Assembly: GCF_052050035.1 (NCBI RefSeq)
Contig: NZ_CP189882.1
Coordinates: 3,844,001-3,908,000, forward strand
Direction of reading: 5' to 3'
Length of the DNA stretch: 64,000 nucleotides
Origin: Symbiopectobacterium purcellii_A
Lineage (GTDB): Bacteria > Pseudomonadota > Gammaproteobacteria > Enterobacterales > Enterobacteriaceae
Of this stretch, positions 18,842-27,164 are shown piece after piece. A program made the position numbers and the translations under genes. A model generated the notes under the pieces. It ran no database searches. It was not told the origin of the DNA and saw only the letters and a list, made by a program, of their open reading frames with translations. The stretch's first letter is position 1. Every line of letters begins with the position of its first letter.

Positions 18842-18969
18842 TTAACTAGCAAAATACTCGGGAAGCCTTGCCAATACTGGTTTTAAGAGCATTTAAATGG
18901 ATAAACAAACAGTGCATTTTAAGCATGATCCACTCTTTATACATCAATGAGTTAGGCAAGGTTTTACCA

Positions 18970-20148
18970 TCAGCCAGTTTTGATTTCTGCATGTGGTACA
19001 GCAACCCAATCAAGATGATTTTGCGTATATATCTTTGTTGATTTGGCATCGCTGTGCGCCATGCGCGCTTGTGGATCCACTCCCTGACGTTCAAACATAA
19101 ATGCGGCCAGCGCTCGTATCTCGTGGAATGTTGGGCGTTCTGCCGGAGGGTATTCAGCGGCAATACCCACTGCATCACGCAGGTCAGAAAATGCTCGGCT
19201 TAGGTAATTAGGATTAACCTGCGTAGGGTGGTTAACATCCTTGCTGATCGGGTTGCTGTTTTTCTCTGGTAGCCGGTGGACAACATACGGGCTGGCGATT
19301 CGATCGCGGCTGTCATCAATAATGCGCTTTAACTCATCGCCGATTGGAATAGCGATGTGAGACGCTTCCTTTTTCTGCACTTTTTGACGGTGAATATACA
19401 GAACGCCGTGAACTCCATTCTCTGGCGCTTGATACCAGACACATCCACAAACTCCTTCCTTGGGCTGCTTAATGGAGTATCGTATGCGCGATACCTCAAG
19501 GCGAGCTTGCGTCGTTTGTAATGCCAGATCCATAGCTGTTCGAAGCCAGGGGGGAGCAGATAACCTGATACGCTGAAAATCTTGGAACGACAATCTCCGC
19601 CGTTTTTTTCCATCCACACGCCGCATTTTTTTGCGGGTTGCAGGGTTATCGATCATTAATGATTCATCGACCGCATAGCTGAATAGCTTTTTCAGAAAAC
19701 TAACTTTTCTATTCTGGACGTTGGCCGATGCGTCAGCATGGTAACTCTGGACATATCCGTTGACGTGTTCCAGTTCGATATCACATGCTGGCATGGTGAA
19801 ATATTCCTTCACCCTGATAATGTCATTTATCCATACATCGCTGGTGGCTTTACCTGGTCGCTCGTCATCAATAGCACGTTGGAGTAAACGGTCTGCATAG
19901 CTACAAAACGGCAGTACTTCACCGGATATTCCCCCGGAATCCTTGATCAGTGATGCAATCGAAACGATAGATTCAGACCGCATTTGATTGTTGTATTCTC
20001 TTGCGATTGCTATAGCGATATTGCGATTGCCACCAAGGCTTTTTCTTTTCCCTGTTACCAAGGTGAATCTATATACTCCAGCGGTCTTATCAAAATATAA
20101 ATGATCAGGAAGTGCGCGGTTATCGCGCTTTCGTGGGCGAGCAGCCAT
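18970..20148 (-). CDS. int: Prophage integrase, tyrosine recombinase (392 aa)
   Basis: Catalyses site-specific recombination between phage and tRNA-Pro att sites. The catalytic set is complete: R216 (TQARLEVSRIR), H342-x-x-R345 (FHEIRALA), H365 (RMAHSDAKS) and nucleophile Y374 (TKIYTQNH). The N-terminal 60 residues look like a lambda-type arm-binding domain. The gene lies about 130 bp from attL and reads toward it, as expected. Its start overlaps the end of the excisionase gene region, so the two are likely cotranscribed. Confidence 0.95.
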   Translation of the reverse strand: MAARPRKRDNRALPDHLYFDKTAGVYRFTLVTGKRKSLGGNRNIAIAIAREYNNQMRSESIVSIASLIKDSGGISGEVLPFCSYADRLLQRAIDDERPGKATSDVWINDIIRVKEYFTMPACDIELEHVNGYVQSYHADASANVQNRKVSFLKKLFSYAVDESLMIDNPATRKKMRRVDGKKRRRLSFQDFQRIRLSAPPWLRTAMDLALQTTQARLEVSRIRYSIKQPKEGVCGCVWYQAPENGVHGVLYIHRQKVQKKEASHIAIPIGDELKRIIDDSRDRIASPYVVHRLPEKNSNPISKDVNHPTQVNPNYLSRAFSDLRDAVGIAAEYPPAERPTFHEIRALAAFMFERQGVDPQARMAHSDAKSTKIYTQNHLDWVAVPHAEIKTG

Positions 20149-20150
20149 TT

Positions 20151-20360
20151 TTATGCCTCGTTTATTAACCTGGTAACAGCCTGAGAGACAACTGAGTTAA
20201 CGCCCCATTTTTCAGATGAACACACCCAAACAGCCCCATCAACGATACGGCCTTGCAAAAGGCCGTTTTCGATCCATCGCTTAATAGTTCTGTTATCGGG
20301 CTCTGATCCGGATTCAAACTCCCGCCGTCCCCACTGGCTTGCCTTCATTAGCTTGCTCAT
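20151..20360 (-). CDS. xis: Excisionase-like protein (69 aa)
   Basis: Small basic protein MSKLMKASQWGRREFESGSE continuing with DNRTIKRWIENG, similar to phage excisionases with a winged-helix DNA-binding fold. Directly upstream of int with 2 bp between. I chose the ATG at 20360 over the one at 20387 because a conserved leader, cggtgtggagaa, lies before it (also found before three other genes of this prophage). Confidence 0.75.
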   Translation of the reverse strand: MSKLMKASQWGRREFESGSEPDNRTIKRWIENGLLQGRIVDGAVWVCSSEKWGVNSVVSQAVTRLINEA

Positions 20361-20419
20361 ACGCCATTCTCCACACCGATTAATCACTGCCTGACTGCAC
20401 TCAGGCTCGCTTCTGTGAT

Positions 20420-20653
20420 TTAGTAGTTATGTGCCTTGATGTACACATTGTTATTGGCTGGTGTTTCTTCCAGAATCACCCAGCCACGCCCATACCAGTT
20501 GATATAGTCACGTATCTCACCTGGTCCTATCTCTCTACTTGAGAGCTTCCTTGCCTCTTTGATAATGTCAGTCGTTGACGCTACAAGCCGGTTTCTCTCA
20601 TCTCTGCGCTGTGCGTTGTAAAAAGCCCTTGCGAGCAGATCTCTGTGTCTCAT
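20420..20653 (-). CDS. Hypothetical phage protein (77 aa)
   Basis: MRHRDLLARAFYNAQRRDER start chosen at 20653 because gcgaggt lies 7 bp upstream; the frame is open further 5' but has no ribosome site there. Charged, soluble, probably alpha-helical. Family not recognised. Part of the leftward early operon. Confidence 0.6.
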   Translation of the reverse strand: MRHRDLLARAFYNAQRRDERNRLVASTTDIIKEARKLSSREIGPGEIRDYINWYGRGWVILEETPANNNVYIKAHNY

Positions 20654-20788
20654 GCATACCTCGCTGTTAATTGCGAGGCGAGTATAAAATAATGTACTGT
20701 ATGCATGAACAGTTCTTTTGTTACTCCTTATGCTGTGAAACAAGAGGAATATAAACGTCGGTATCAGTGGCCGCATCTGGCTGCTGCT

Positions 20789-21097
20789 CTAATGCGAAGC
20801 ACACGCCAGTAACGCTTTCCATGTCGCTCGGTTGTTGCGCAGCCATCGCCCGTTATCGTCATCAAAGAAGCCTGGCTGAACGCTAAAGGCCAGGGGCTCA
20901 GCCACATCACACGGAACGGCAATGGCCCCACATCCACAGTTGTAGTAACCAAGATGCGCTTTAATTTGGCTTTCTGTGTAGCGGCCAGCGCTTTCAATCC
21001 GACCGCAGTACCCGGCGTTATTGGCGCGCCACAGGGTGATGTAGGGGCTATTCCGCTGCGTGTGATTTACGCTGAGAACAAAATATTCACGCTCCAC
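20789..21097 (-). CDS. Hypothetical phage early protein (102 aa)
   Basis: Begins MEREYFVLSVNHTQRNSPYI; contains GYYNCGCGAIAVPCDVAEPL. Proteins of this kind occur in the early regions of enterobacterial prophages, with no known function. The start overlaps the stop of the ParB-like gene, so the pair is translationally coupled. Confidence 0.65.
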   Translation of the reverse strand: MEREYFVLSVNHTQRNSPYITLWRANNAGYCGRIESAGRYTESQIKAHLGYYNCGCGAIAVPCDVAEPLAFSVQPGFFDDDNGRWLRNNRATWKALLACASH

Positions 21098-21897
21098 TAT
21101 TCCCCCTCAGCCGGACTCTCGGCACCCAGCACCCAACGTAAAGCGGCAGCATAATCACCGGTCGCAGCATCAAGAGCCTTGGTGATTTCTTTTCGGCTTT
21201 TGAGTTTCGGTTTTGCATTGCCCAGCACTTTACGCTGGCGGCGAACACGTTCATGCCCGGATACACCTCTGGTGGCCTGAACCAGTTCCTTTACCTTTTC
21301 CCGCTGCTGCTCTGGCTCCATAGCTGCCAGTTGTCGGGCTTGCGTCACATTCACATGCCCAGCCTCAACAGCGGTTTGCACTGCCTGGGTACAATCAAGC
21401 AACGCCAGCGTTGTGCGGACGGTTTGCACACTACAGCCAAATGTGAGTGCAAGGTCTTCTTCGTCGTCTCCACGCTCCATCGCTGATGCCATCTTTTTGG
21501 CTCGTCCCAATGGAGTATCAGGGCGGCGGATTTCATTAGCGCTCACCATGGCTTTAGATACACGGCTTGCAGATCCGCGTCTGACCACACCCGGCACCAG
21601 TAATGGCTTTTCACCTTTCTCAAGCAAACGGCGATTTGCCTCGATGGTGTGGCGTACACGCTGGCGACCATCAACAATGCAAACCTTTCCTGATTCCGGG
21701 TCTTTCCAAACGATGATGGGTTCCAGTACGCCCTGGTCCATGATGTTCAGCACCATAGCTTCATCAATCGGCAGATAAATGCGCTCGTCATACAAGGGAT
21801 GCGCCGGATCATCGATCATGTGCAGAGATTCCGGCTCAAACGTGAGCACGTTGGTTTTGCCGCTGGCACCGTAAACGTCCTTTGAGTTCTTAGCCAT
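21097..21897 (-). CDS. ParB/Spo0J-like DNA-binding protein (266 aa)
   Basis: An N-terminal ParB-nuclease-like fold with GVLEPIIVWKDPESGKVCIV and DGRQRVRHTIEANRR, then a helix-turn-helix (LALTFGCSVQTVRTTLALLD), the layout of ParB/RepB/Spo0J proteins. Prophage members are thought to act on DNA, but this one's target is unknown. Start taken at MAKNSKD (21897); an in-frame upstream start is at 21912. The gene overlaps its upstream neighbour by 8 bp. Confidence 0.8.
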   Translation of the reverse strand: MAKNSKDVYGASGKTNVLTFEPESLHMIDDPAHPLYDERIYLPIDEAMVLNIMDQGVLEPIIVWKDPESGKVCIVDGRQRVRHTIEANRRLLEKGEKPLLVPGVVRRGSASRVSKAMVSANEIRRPDTPLGRAKKMASAMERGDDEEDLALTFGCSVQTVRTTLALLDCTQAVQTAVEAGHVNVTQARQLAAMEPEQQREKVKELVQATRGVSGHERVRRQRKVLGNAKPKLKSRKEITKALDAATGDYAAALRWVLGAESPAEGE

Positions 21898-22447
21898 GCC
21901 GCATCCCCTCATAACTCATGTCCACATAGGGGCCGGCCAGTTCAGAGAAACGAGTCATAAACTCGCGTTCTGCTTCAAAGGCACTCATAGGCACAATGAT
22001 CCGCTCTGAGCGCTCAACACCATCCAGAATGGGCCAGTGACCGGAATCAGGGTGCAGTAACGCATCCTTTTCAGTAGCCAGCATGATGAGGTCAGCACGT
22101 TTCACCTCTGCGCTCATTTTGAGTGGCAACCCATAGCGCAGGCGCACAATCACTTCAACGTCAGTTTCAATACGCTGATAGTCAGGCAGCAGGTGTTTCA
22201 GCGATGACATCATGTCGCTTACGTAGGCTTCATGCGCATCATGCATCAGCGCTTCAAAAGCGAATTCATGCGGCACCAGGTAGCTCGCGCCAATGCTGTG
22301 CTGAGCGACGGAGTAGGGCCAATGCGTGTGACCACAAAAGCGGTTAATTTGGGAAAGTGCGTGGGCGATATCACGGATATCAACATCATCCACGCTGGGG
22401 GCGTTGTAATTAAAATGCCGCCCAGTAAAAGTAGAAATCCACGTCAT
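21890..22447 (-). CDS. HD-domain phosphohydrolase, YfbR-like (185 aa)
   Basis: Contains H-x-x-x-HD features: QINRFCGHTHWPYSVAQHS then ALMHDAHEAYVSDMMSSLKH, and a later D in KRADLIML. These metal ligands define HD-family nucleotidases such as the 5'-deoxynucleotidase YfbR. A phage enzyme of this type probably adjusts dNMP pools. Start at MTWISTFTGRHF (22447) is supported by the cggtgtggagaa leader. Confidence 0.82.
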   Translation of the reverse strand: MTWISTFTGRHFNYNAPSVDDVDIRDIAHALSQINRFCGHTHWPYSVAQHSIGASYLVPHEFAFEALMHDAHEAYVSDMMSSLKHLLPDYQRIETDVEVIVRLRYGLPLKMSAEVKRADLIMLATEKDALLHPDSGHWPILDGVERSERIIVPMSAFEAEREFMTRFSELAGPYVDMSYEGMRHG

Positions 22448-22524
22448 TATTTTTCTCCACACCGATTTTAGGTTGAGTAAATCCTTCGCCGCGAGGCGAT
22501 TAAATTGCACAGATAAAGGATTAA

Positions 22525-23436
22525 TTAACGTGAGGCTTCGCCGCCCAGCACTTCAATCAGGTTTTTAATTAATGCTGACAGTTCACCAGTAATAAGCATT
22601 ACATCGGCATCAAACCGCTGATTAATATCTTCACGGTCGATATCGTCGTTCTGCTCCAGAATCTGATCGCTAAACTTAATCTTCTTAATGGTGCCAGCAT
22701 CATCAAGAACAAAAGTGATCCGCTCTTGCCAGTCCAGCGCCAGTTTTGTTACCAATTTGCCAGCAGCGATATGACCAGCAATTTCATCACTGATAAGGTC
22801 TTGCTGTTTGCTGCGCAGAATACCGCCATCTTCCAGAATCGCTTTCAGTTCAGCTTCATCGCGCAAGGCGAAACCAGCAGGAACGACACGATCACGCACC
22901 CAGCCCGTCATTGTTAACTCAATGGGTGTTTCCATAACGACAGGTACAACGGGCAGCGAGCCAATGGTTTTACGCAGCAATGCAAGGGCATCTTCTGCTT
23001 TACGCGCGCTTGCGGCATCTACGATAACCAGTGAGGACGGAACGTCGATCCAGAGTGTAATGCGGCTGAATTTTGTGAACGCCCTGGGCAACAGCGAATG
23101 AAGAACCTCATCTTTAATGGTGTCCTTTTCGGTCTTTTTGAGCTTGCGGCCTTGTTCAACTTCCAGCTTTGCCACCTTGGTGGCAACTTCACGAGCGATA
23201 ACCGGCGCAGGCAGGATTTTTTCTTCCCGCTGCACAACGAGAAGGATTTGCCCGTCGTCCTGGTAGCTAAGCCTGTCACACGAAACAGGGAAGGGGGATA
23301 CCCAACCAGTTTTCGCCATGTCCTGGCTACCACAAGGAGTAAAAGCAAATGCAGGTAACTGTTCAGCTAATTCAGCGAAACTTACATCTCGCGTTAGCCG
23401 GTACACCTGCGCATTTTTGAAGTTAAAAAGACTCAT
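22525..23436 (-). CDS. rdgC: RdgC-family recombination-associated protein (303 aa)
   Basis: MSLFNFKNAQVYRLTRDVSF is the characteristic RdgC N-terminus, and the protein is the full family length of about 300 aa. RdgC forms a ring dimer on duplex DNA and restrains RecA. Phage-borne copies may modulate host recombination during replication. Start ATG 23436 has the cggtgtggagaa leader; the frame extends further 5' without a ribosome site. Confidence 0.9.
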   Translation of the reverse strand: MSLFNFKNAQVYRLTRDVSFAELAEQLPAFAFTPCGSQDMAKTGWVSPFPVSCDRLSYQDDGQILLVVQREEKILPAPVIAREVATKVAKLEVEQGRKLKKTEKDTIKDEVLHSLLPRAFTKFSRITLWIDVPSSLVIVDAASARKAEDALALLRKTIGSLPVVPVVMETPIELTMTGWVRDRVVPAGFALRDEAELKAILEDGGILRSKQQDLISDEIAGHIAAGKLVTKLALDWQERITFVLDDAGTIKKIKFSDQILEQNDDIDREDINQRFDADVMLITGELSALIKNLIEVLGGEASR

Positions 23437-23682
23437 GATTTTCTCCACACCGTTATATTTGTTGCTGCACACACAGAAAGGTGAAGGGCGTCGGGATATA
23501 GACCTCAGCATTGACTCACCAATTAAGAAGGGTTCCGACACCCTTCTGTCTGTGCAGAAAAAGTGCGGCTATTGGGTGATGGGCCCTCAAGCCGCCAAAA
23601 ACTACACCTCTGAATCATCACAACTCACAATGCTGGTTACGGTTCCAGCCCCGCGTTAGCGGTCGTACCCTGGTGTGGACGC

Positions 23683-23793
23683 TTATAAAAACTTCAAAAG
23701 AAGGAATGAGGAAATAAGCCCAATCAGCAGCAAAGCGATGACATAAAACGCTGCCCAAAGAATTAGCTGATGGTTCACATTTGCTTTGCTCAT
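23683..23793 (-). CDS. Small membrane protein (36 aa)
   Basis: MSKANVNHQLILWAAFYVIA followed by LLLIGLISSFLLLKFL: a short polar N-terminus and one long hydrophobic helix. The ribosome site gaggacc lies 3 bp upstream of the start. Too short for routine gene callers. Function unknown; in the leftward early operon. Confidence 0.6.
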   Translation of the reverse strand: MSKANVNHQLILWAAFYVIALLLIGLISSFLLLKFL

Positions 23794-23891
23794 CTGGTCC
23801 TCACGCCGTTCTGGTTAATCTGTGTCTGGTTACTTCACCACCTCAGACGGCAGTGGTATCCTCATAATCCCTATGATAAGGAGGATATTTT

Positions 23892-24125
23892 GTGAATAAT
23901 GAAAACCTGAGCATTCGTTTGCATGCTGTCGAACTTGCCATTTCTCGCCTTGCTACTTCAATTACCGAAAATGTCGGACAATCCTCTATCGATCTCAAAG
24001 CACACGTTCTTTACTTCCGTGAGCGTCTTGGTCGTGGTGGTTTAGAGCCTCATCAAGAGCAGATTTATAAACAAACACTGGCGCTGCTTGATCCTCTATC
24101 ACCAAAACCAGGCGATGAGTTTTAG
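23892..24125 (+). CDS. Hypothetical phage protein, GTG start (77 aa)
   Basis: MNNENLSIRLHAVELAISRL: charged, predicted helical, family not recognised. The strong ribosome site aaggaggat lies 6 bp before GTG 23892, which makes the start secure. Opposite strand to its neighbours, and its stop overlaps the convergent gene at 24122 by 4 bp. Confidence 0.65.
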   Translation: MNNENLSIRLHAVELAISRLATSITENVGQSSIDLKAHVLYFRERLGRGGLEPHQEQIYKQTLALLDPLSPKPGDEF

Positions 24126-24313
24126 GTTTCCCCCTCACAGAGTCTTTTGCTGGTGTTGTAACCCCGCGTCATAGCCGCTTGGTCGGTCAACATCGCCTCG
24201 GCGAGACGTATGTTTTGGCTTGTTTTTGCATTGGGCTTGAGTTGCTGGAGATCCTTAGAGTCCTCCAGCAGCAAGCGAATTAACGCCATTTCGCATTCAT
24301 TGACTGCCATCAT
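24122..24313 (-). CDS. Hypothetical phage protein (63 aa)
   Basis: MAVNECEMALIRLLLEDSKD start region; LAEAMLTDQAAMTRGYNTSK near the end. Helical, no recognised family. Lies just left of the repressor-operator region, where lambdoid phages carry small leftward genes. An alternative start is at 24322. Confidence 0.5.
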   Translation of the reverse strand: MMAVNECEMALIRLLLEDSKDLQQLKPNAKTSQNIRLAEAMLTDQAAMTRGYNTSKRLCEGET

Positions 24314-24410
24314 TACCCCCATCTAATTACGCGAATCATCCCGTACTTCTACGCCACGGGCGGCTACGTTCGTGGCCGTCCTGCCTGTTCGCTGTTGGTG
24401 AAATGATATT

Positions 24411-24444
24411 AGTCCGACTTATTCTAACTGTCAATAGTCCGACT
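24411..24444. promoter_or_regulatory. Repressor operators, left cluster (AGTC-C-GACT twice)
   Basis: The palindrome agtccgact occurs at 24411-24419 and 24436-24444, 25 bp apart, in an AT-rich gap. The half-site actgtc lies between. The same AGTC-N-GACT core recurs between repressor and cro (25081-25095). Placement left of the repressor fits an OL/PL region. Confidence 0.6.
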
Positions 24445-24528
24445 GATATTTTAGGGTGAATGAATAAGTATTTTCTTGATGAGGTGTTTTGTTGCTAAGG
24501 AATTAATTTGCCGTCAGACCACACAAGT

Positions 24529-25023
24529 CTAAGCGCGGATTTTCTCTATGGCACTCTCGCTACCACCTTGTAGCCACCTTCTTGCCTTCGCTTCCAGCGA
24601 ATCAGCGTATGCTCGGGCATCGCTATCAACCCATTCCGGTTGCCGATCTTCATTCTCACGCAGGAAGAAATCTGCAACAGCCTGCTTCTCGGCGCTTGCC
24701 TTTGAATATTTTCCCCATTCGGAGGAATTAGATTCTTGTGCTCGTTTCTTAATAGCGGTGGCGTAAGTGGCTATCCTGTTGATTTCCCTCTGCATGAAAG
24801 GGCTAAAGTCAGACACTTGGCACCCAAGCCTGTCTGCGAACTTTATTGAAGCCTCAACATTTAGTGGAATTTTTCCATTGAGATACTGACTTACCGCGCT
24901 TTGGTTGGAGAAACCTAGCTCGTCAGCAAGCACTGCTTGGGTTAAACCCTTCTGTTTTTTGAAGATAGCCATCAGCCTTTGGGCATCAGCTTTCTGTTCT
25001 GGTGTGAGTGGTTTAGCTGGCAT
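24529..25023 (-). CDS. Prophage repressor, XRE/CI-like HTH protein (164 aa)
   Basis: Residues about 10-75 form a lambda-repressor HTH (LMAIFKKQKGLTQAVLADEL then GFSNQSAVSQYLNGKIPLNV). The C-terminal part lacks the A-G/S-K layout of S24 peptidase domains, so RecA-triggered self-cleavage is not evident. Divergent from a cro-like gene, the classic immunity layout. Start MPAKPLTPEQ (25023) is preferred; the frame also has an ATG at 25068 with no clear ribosome site for either. Confidence 0.82.
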   Translation of the reverse strand: MPAKPLTPEQKADAQRLMAIFKKQKGLTQAVLADELGFSNQSAVSQYLNGKIPLNVEASIKFADRLGCQVSDFSPFMQREINRIATYATAIKKRAQESNSSEWGKYSKASAEKQAVADFFLRENEDRQPEWVDSDARAYADSLEAKARRWLQGGSESAIEKIRA

Positions 25024-25080
25024 ATCTAGGCACGCATCACTGAGTTTTCCAAAGAGTATTACATTCACTAATAAAAAGAA

Positions 25081-25095
25081 AACAGTCAGACTGTT
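25081..25095. promoter_or_regulatory. Repressor operator between repressor and cro (15-bp palindrome)
   Basis: aacagtcagactgtt is a perfect 15-bp palindrome around A25088, carrying the AGTC-N-GACT core found in the left cluster. A further half-site, aacagtcg, follows at 25105. Located between the divergent regulators where OR/PR is expected. Confidence 0.65.
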
Positions 25096-25155
25096 GCTTA
25101 TGGATAACAGTCGAGCTAATATTGTTGGTGTTCAAAATCCATAACGGAAAAGGCC

Positions 25156-25365
25156 ATGAAGCAAAAGAACAACATAAACGCAGTGCGTCGAATTCTTGGC
25201 TTGTCTCAAGCTGATTTCGCCGCAGCAATCGAAGTGTCTCAAGGCAATGTCAGCCACTACGAAGGACAGCGCCAAAGCGTCCCTCCAGATGTGGCTAATC
25301 GTGTTATCGCAGCAGCTGCCGCAAGAGGGGTAACGATCACTTTCAACGATATATATGGTTCCTAA
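25156..25365 (+). CDS. Cro-like HTH regulator (69 aa)
   Basis: MKQKNNINAVRRILGLSQAD and FAAAIEVSQGNVSHYEGQRQ form one HTH of the Cro/YdaS type, with a short tail. Divergent from the repressor with the palindromic operator between them; expected to switch the phage to lytic growth. Ribosome site ggaaaaggcc before ATG 25156. Confidence 0.85.
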   Translation: MKQKNNINAVRRILGLSQADFAAAIEVSQGNVSHYEGQRQSVPPDVANRVIAAAAARGVTITFNDIYGS

Positions 25366-25441
25366 TTTGTTCATCTACCACGCTCTCCATGTTTTACGGC
25401 AAAGCAGAGCAGGCCGAAACCACAAGAAAAGGTAATCCACT

Positions 25442-25960
25442 GTGGACAATAAAAACTTTACCGCTCCACCGGACATAACCGCAGCAATGCACAGGCTCAT
25501 TACTGAGTCTGCTGGTGGCTATGAGGCGATGGCAACCCAACTGGCGCATGACGGCACCTATCACGCATTGAGTAACCGCGTTCGGCAGGTTGGCGGACAA
25601 ATGGTGCCGCTTGGTATGGCTATTCAGATGGAGGCTATTTCAGGCCGGACAGATATCACCCAGGCGATGTGTAAACGTGCTGGTGGCGTGTTCGTGAAGC
25701 TGCCTGATGTTGAGCAAACCGACAACGAAGAGTTGTTGTTCAAGTTCAACGATCTTTTAGCCTCACTCGGTGCATTCGCCCAGGCGCATAACGAATTTAC
25801 CGCTGATGGCGTTCTGGATCGAGATGAGACAAAGCGAATGAGAGCTAAGGGCTACAAGGTTCAAAGCCTGGTGGCGGAAATCATGGTCGTGACAGAGATG
25901 TTGTTTGGAGAGGGTGACGCCAGCAGTGTGCAGCCGCTGGCGTCGGGTGCGTATAACTAA
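25442..25960 (+). CDS. CII-type phage regulator (172 aa), GTG start
   Basis: Resembles the CII/CP76/YmfL group of phage regulators: ITAAMHRLITESAGGYEAMA then ALSNRVRQVGGQMVPLGMAI, with an acidic C-terminal half. It sits where cII lies, after cro. Likely activates repressor establishment; inferred from family and position. GTG 25442 follows aaggtaat. Confidence 0.78.
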   Translation: MDNKNFTAPPDITAAMHRLITESAGGYEAMATQLAHDGTYHALSNRVRQVGGQMVPLGMAIQMEAISGRTDITQAMCKRAGGVFVKLPDVEQTDNEELLFKFNDLLASLGAFAQAHNEFTADGVLDRDETKRMRAKGYKVQSLVAEIMVVTEMLFGEGDASSVQPLASGAYN

Positions 25961-26155
25961 TCGGTGTAGAGAAATTAAACGCATGAACATGTTACAGCAA
26001 AAAACAGGTTTACCGCAATTTCGTTGTCTGCCGGTCGTTGGCGGTCGTAGCCCGTCTTCGTTTCAGTATGAACGGATGATAAAGGGGCTCTGGACCTCCT
26101 GCAACCACAGGCGGGTGAGGGGAATTGTGGGTGTGATTAACCGCAGGGGGTTGGT
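25961..26155 (+). other. Short stretch with the shared leader but no clear gene
   Basis: The leader aatcggtgtagagaaatta ends just before ATG 25983, which opens MNMLQQKTGLPQFRCLPVVG. That frame runs on through the next two genes without a stop. Codon content looks poor, and I cannot tell whether a small protein is made from it. Confidence 0.35.
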
Positions 26156-26335
26156 GTGGACGAACAAGTCACAGAACTCGACAGGCGTTACCTCGATTCA
26201 TATGGAAAAGTCGTCCACGTTATCGGATACGACCGTCAAAACGAGCGCGTTATTTTCATGCGAGAGGGCTATGAGCATGAATGCGTTCAACCTCTGTGGC
26301 ATTTCAAAGCAAAGTTTAAGAGGCAAGATGAATAA
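26156..26335 (+). CDS. DUF4222-type small phage protein (59 aa), GTG start
   Basis: MDEQVTELDRRYLDSYGKVV then VIGYDRQNERVIFMREGY, matching the small DUF4222 family found in lambdoid early regions. GTG 26156 preceded by cagggggtt. Its last codons (VQPLWHFKAKFK) recur at 27242-27285 as part of the tandem duplication. Function unknown. Confidence 0.7.
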   Translation: MDEQVTELDRRYLDSYGKVVHVIGYDRQNERVIFMREGYEHECVQPLWHFKAKFKRQDE

Positions 26336-27164
26336 TCTTGATCTGGTGAATTTCGGGCGCTATAGTTCCCATGCATCGAGCAAAGTCGGTGCCGGGATTT
26401 GCAACCCGGAATTCATTGGAGCGCACAACCGCGCTAAAAGCGGTTTTTTTGTGTGTGAAGCACGACAACACCTTTTTCGCATTATGGTGGGGCGTGCAGG
26501 GCAGCCGCAAGGCTGGCCGGGTTCTCCGATGACCGGTATTGCAAACCCTGTACGTCTCACCACCATTGAGATTTGCAACTCTGGTGGTGGGGTTTATAAC
26601 CTATCATCGGAGGCTGCCATAATGGCTACTATCCCCACCCTCGCTCAACCTGAAATCACTGCCGTAGACGGTCGCGCCGTCACTACCTCAATCGCTATCG
26701 CTGAGTATTTCCGCAAGCTGCATAAAAACGTCATCCAGAAAATCGAATCCTTAGAGTGCTCACAGAAATTTAGCGAGCTGAATTTTCAGCCCGTTGAATA
26801 CATCGACGCCAAAGGTGAACGCCGCCCAGCCTACCAAATCACCCGCGACGGTTTTGCATTCCTCGCTATGGGTTTCACCGGCAAACGCGCCGCTTTGTTC
26901 AAAGAGGCATATATCACCGCTTTTAACACGATGGAGCAGGCGCTGATTAAACAGCCGTATCAGGCAGACCCTCGCTTTGACGCTATCCTGACCGACGCAC
27001 GTCGCCTGCATGACAATCTGGGAATAATCATGGGCATCTGGGCTGATAACGTTCAGCCGCTCAACCCACCGATAGTGGTAAGCGGCACGATTATGGACTC
27101 TTATCACCGTTCCGGCCTCATAGCTGGCGGGATAGAGCGCGTAATACGGGGGGATAGAAAATGA
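26328..27164 (+). CDS. Ash-like protein in frame with Rha-type regulator, copy 1
   Basis: Residues 1-98 from ATG 26328 resemble the phage Ash/Icd family (FGRYSSHASSKVGAGI, AHNRAKSGFFVCEARQ, VGRAGQPQGWPGSPMTG, RLTT). With no stop between, the frame enters a complete Rha-family protein at ATG 26622 (MATIPTLAQPEITAVDGRAV, ITRDGFAFLAMGFTGKRAAL). A strong ribosome site (cggaggctgccata) precedes 26622, so Rha can be made separately (180 aa), while readthrough from Ash gives a 278-aa fusion. Rha proteins regulate phage growth and depend on host IHF status in some phages. First member of a tandem duplication. Confidence 0.72.
   Translation: MNNLDLVNFGRYSSHASSKVGAGICNPEFIGAHNRAKSGFFVCEARQHLFRIMVGRAGQPQGWPGSPMTGIANPVRLTTIEICNSGGGVYNLSSEAAIMATIPTLAQPEITAVDGRAVTTSIAIAEYFRKLHKNVIQKIESLECSQKFSELNFQPVEYIDAKGERRPAYQITRDGFAFLAMGFTGKRAALFKEAYITAFNTMEQALIKQPYQADPRFDAILTDARRLHDNLGIIMGIWADNVQPLNPPIVVSGTIMDSYHRSGLIAGGIERVIRGDRK

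Noticed and set aside
25905..27164. A single 419-residue protein spanning this open frame
   Set aside because: The first 140 codons run through other genes (end of the CII-type gene, DUF4222) in the wrong frame. Supported starts are 26328 for the Ash part and 26622 for Rha.
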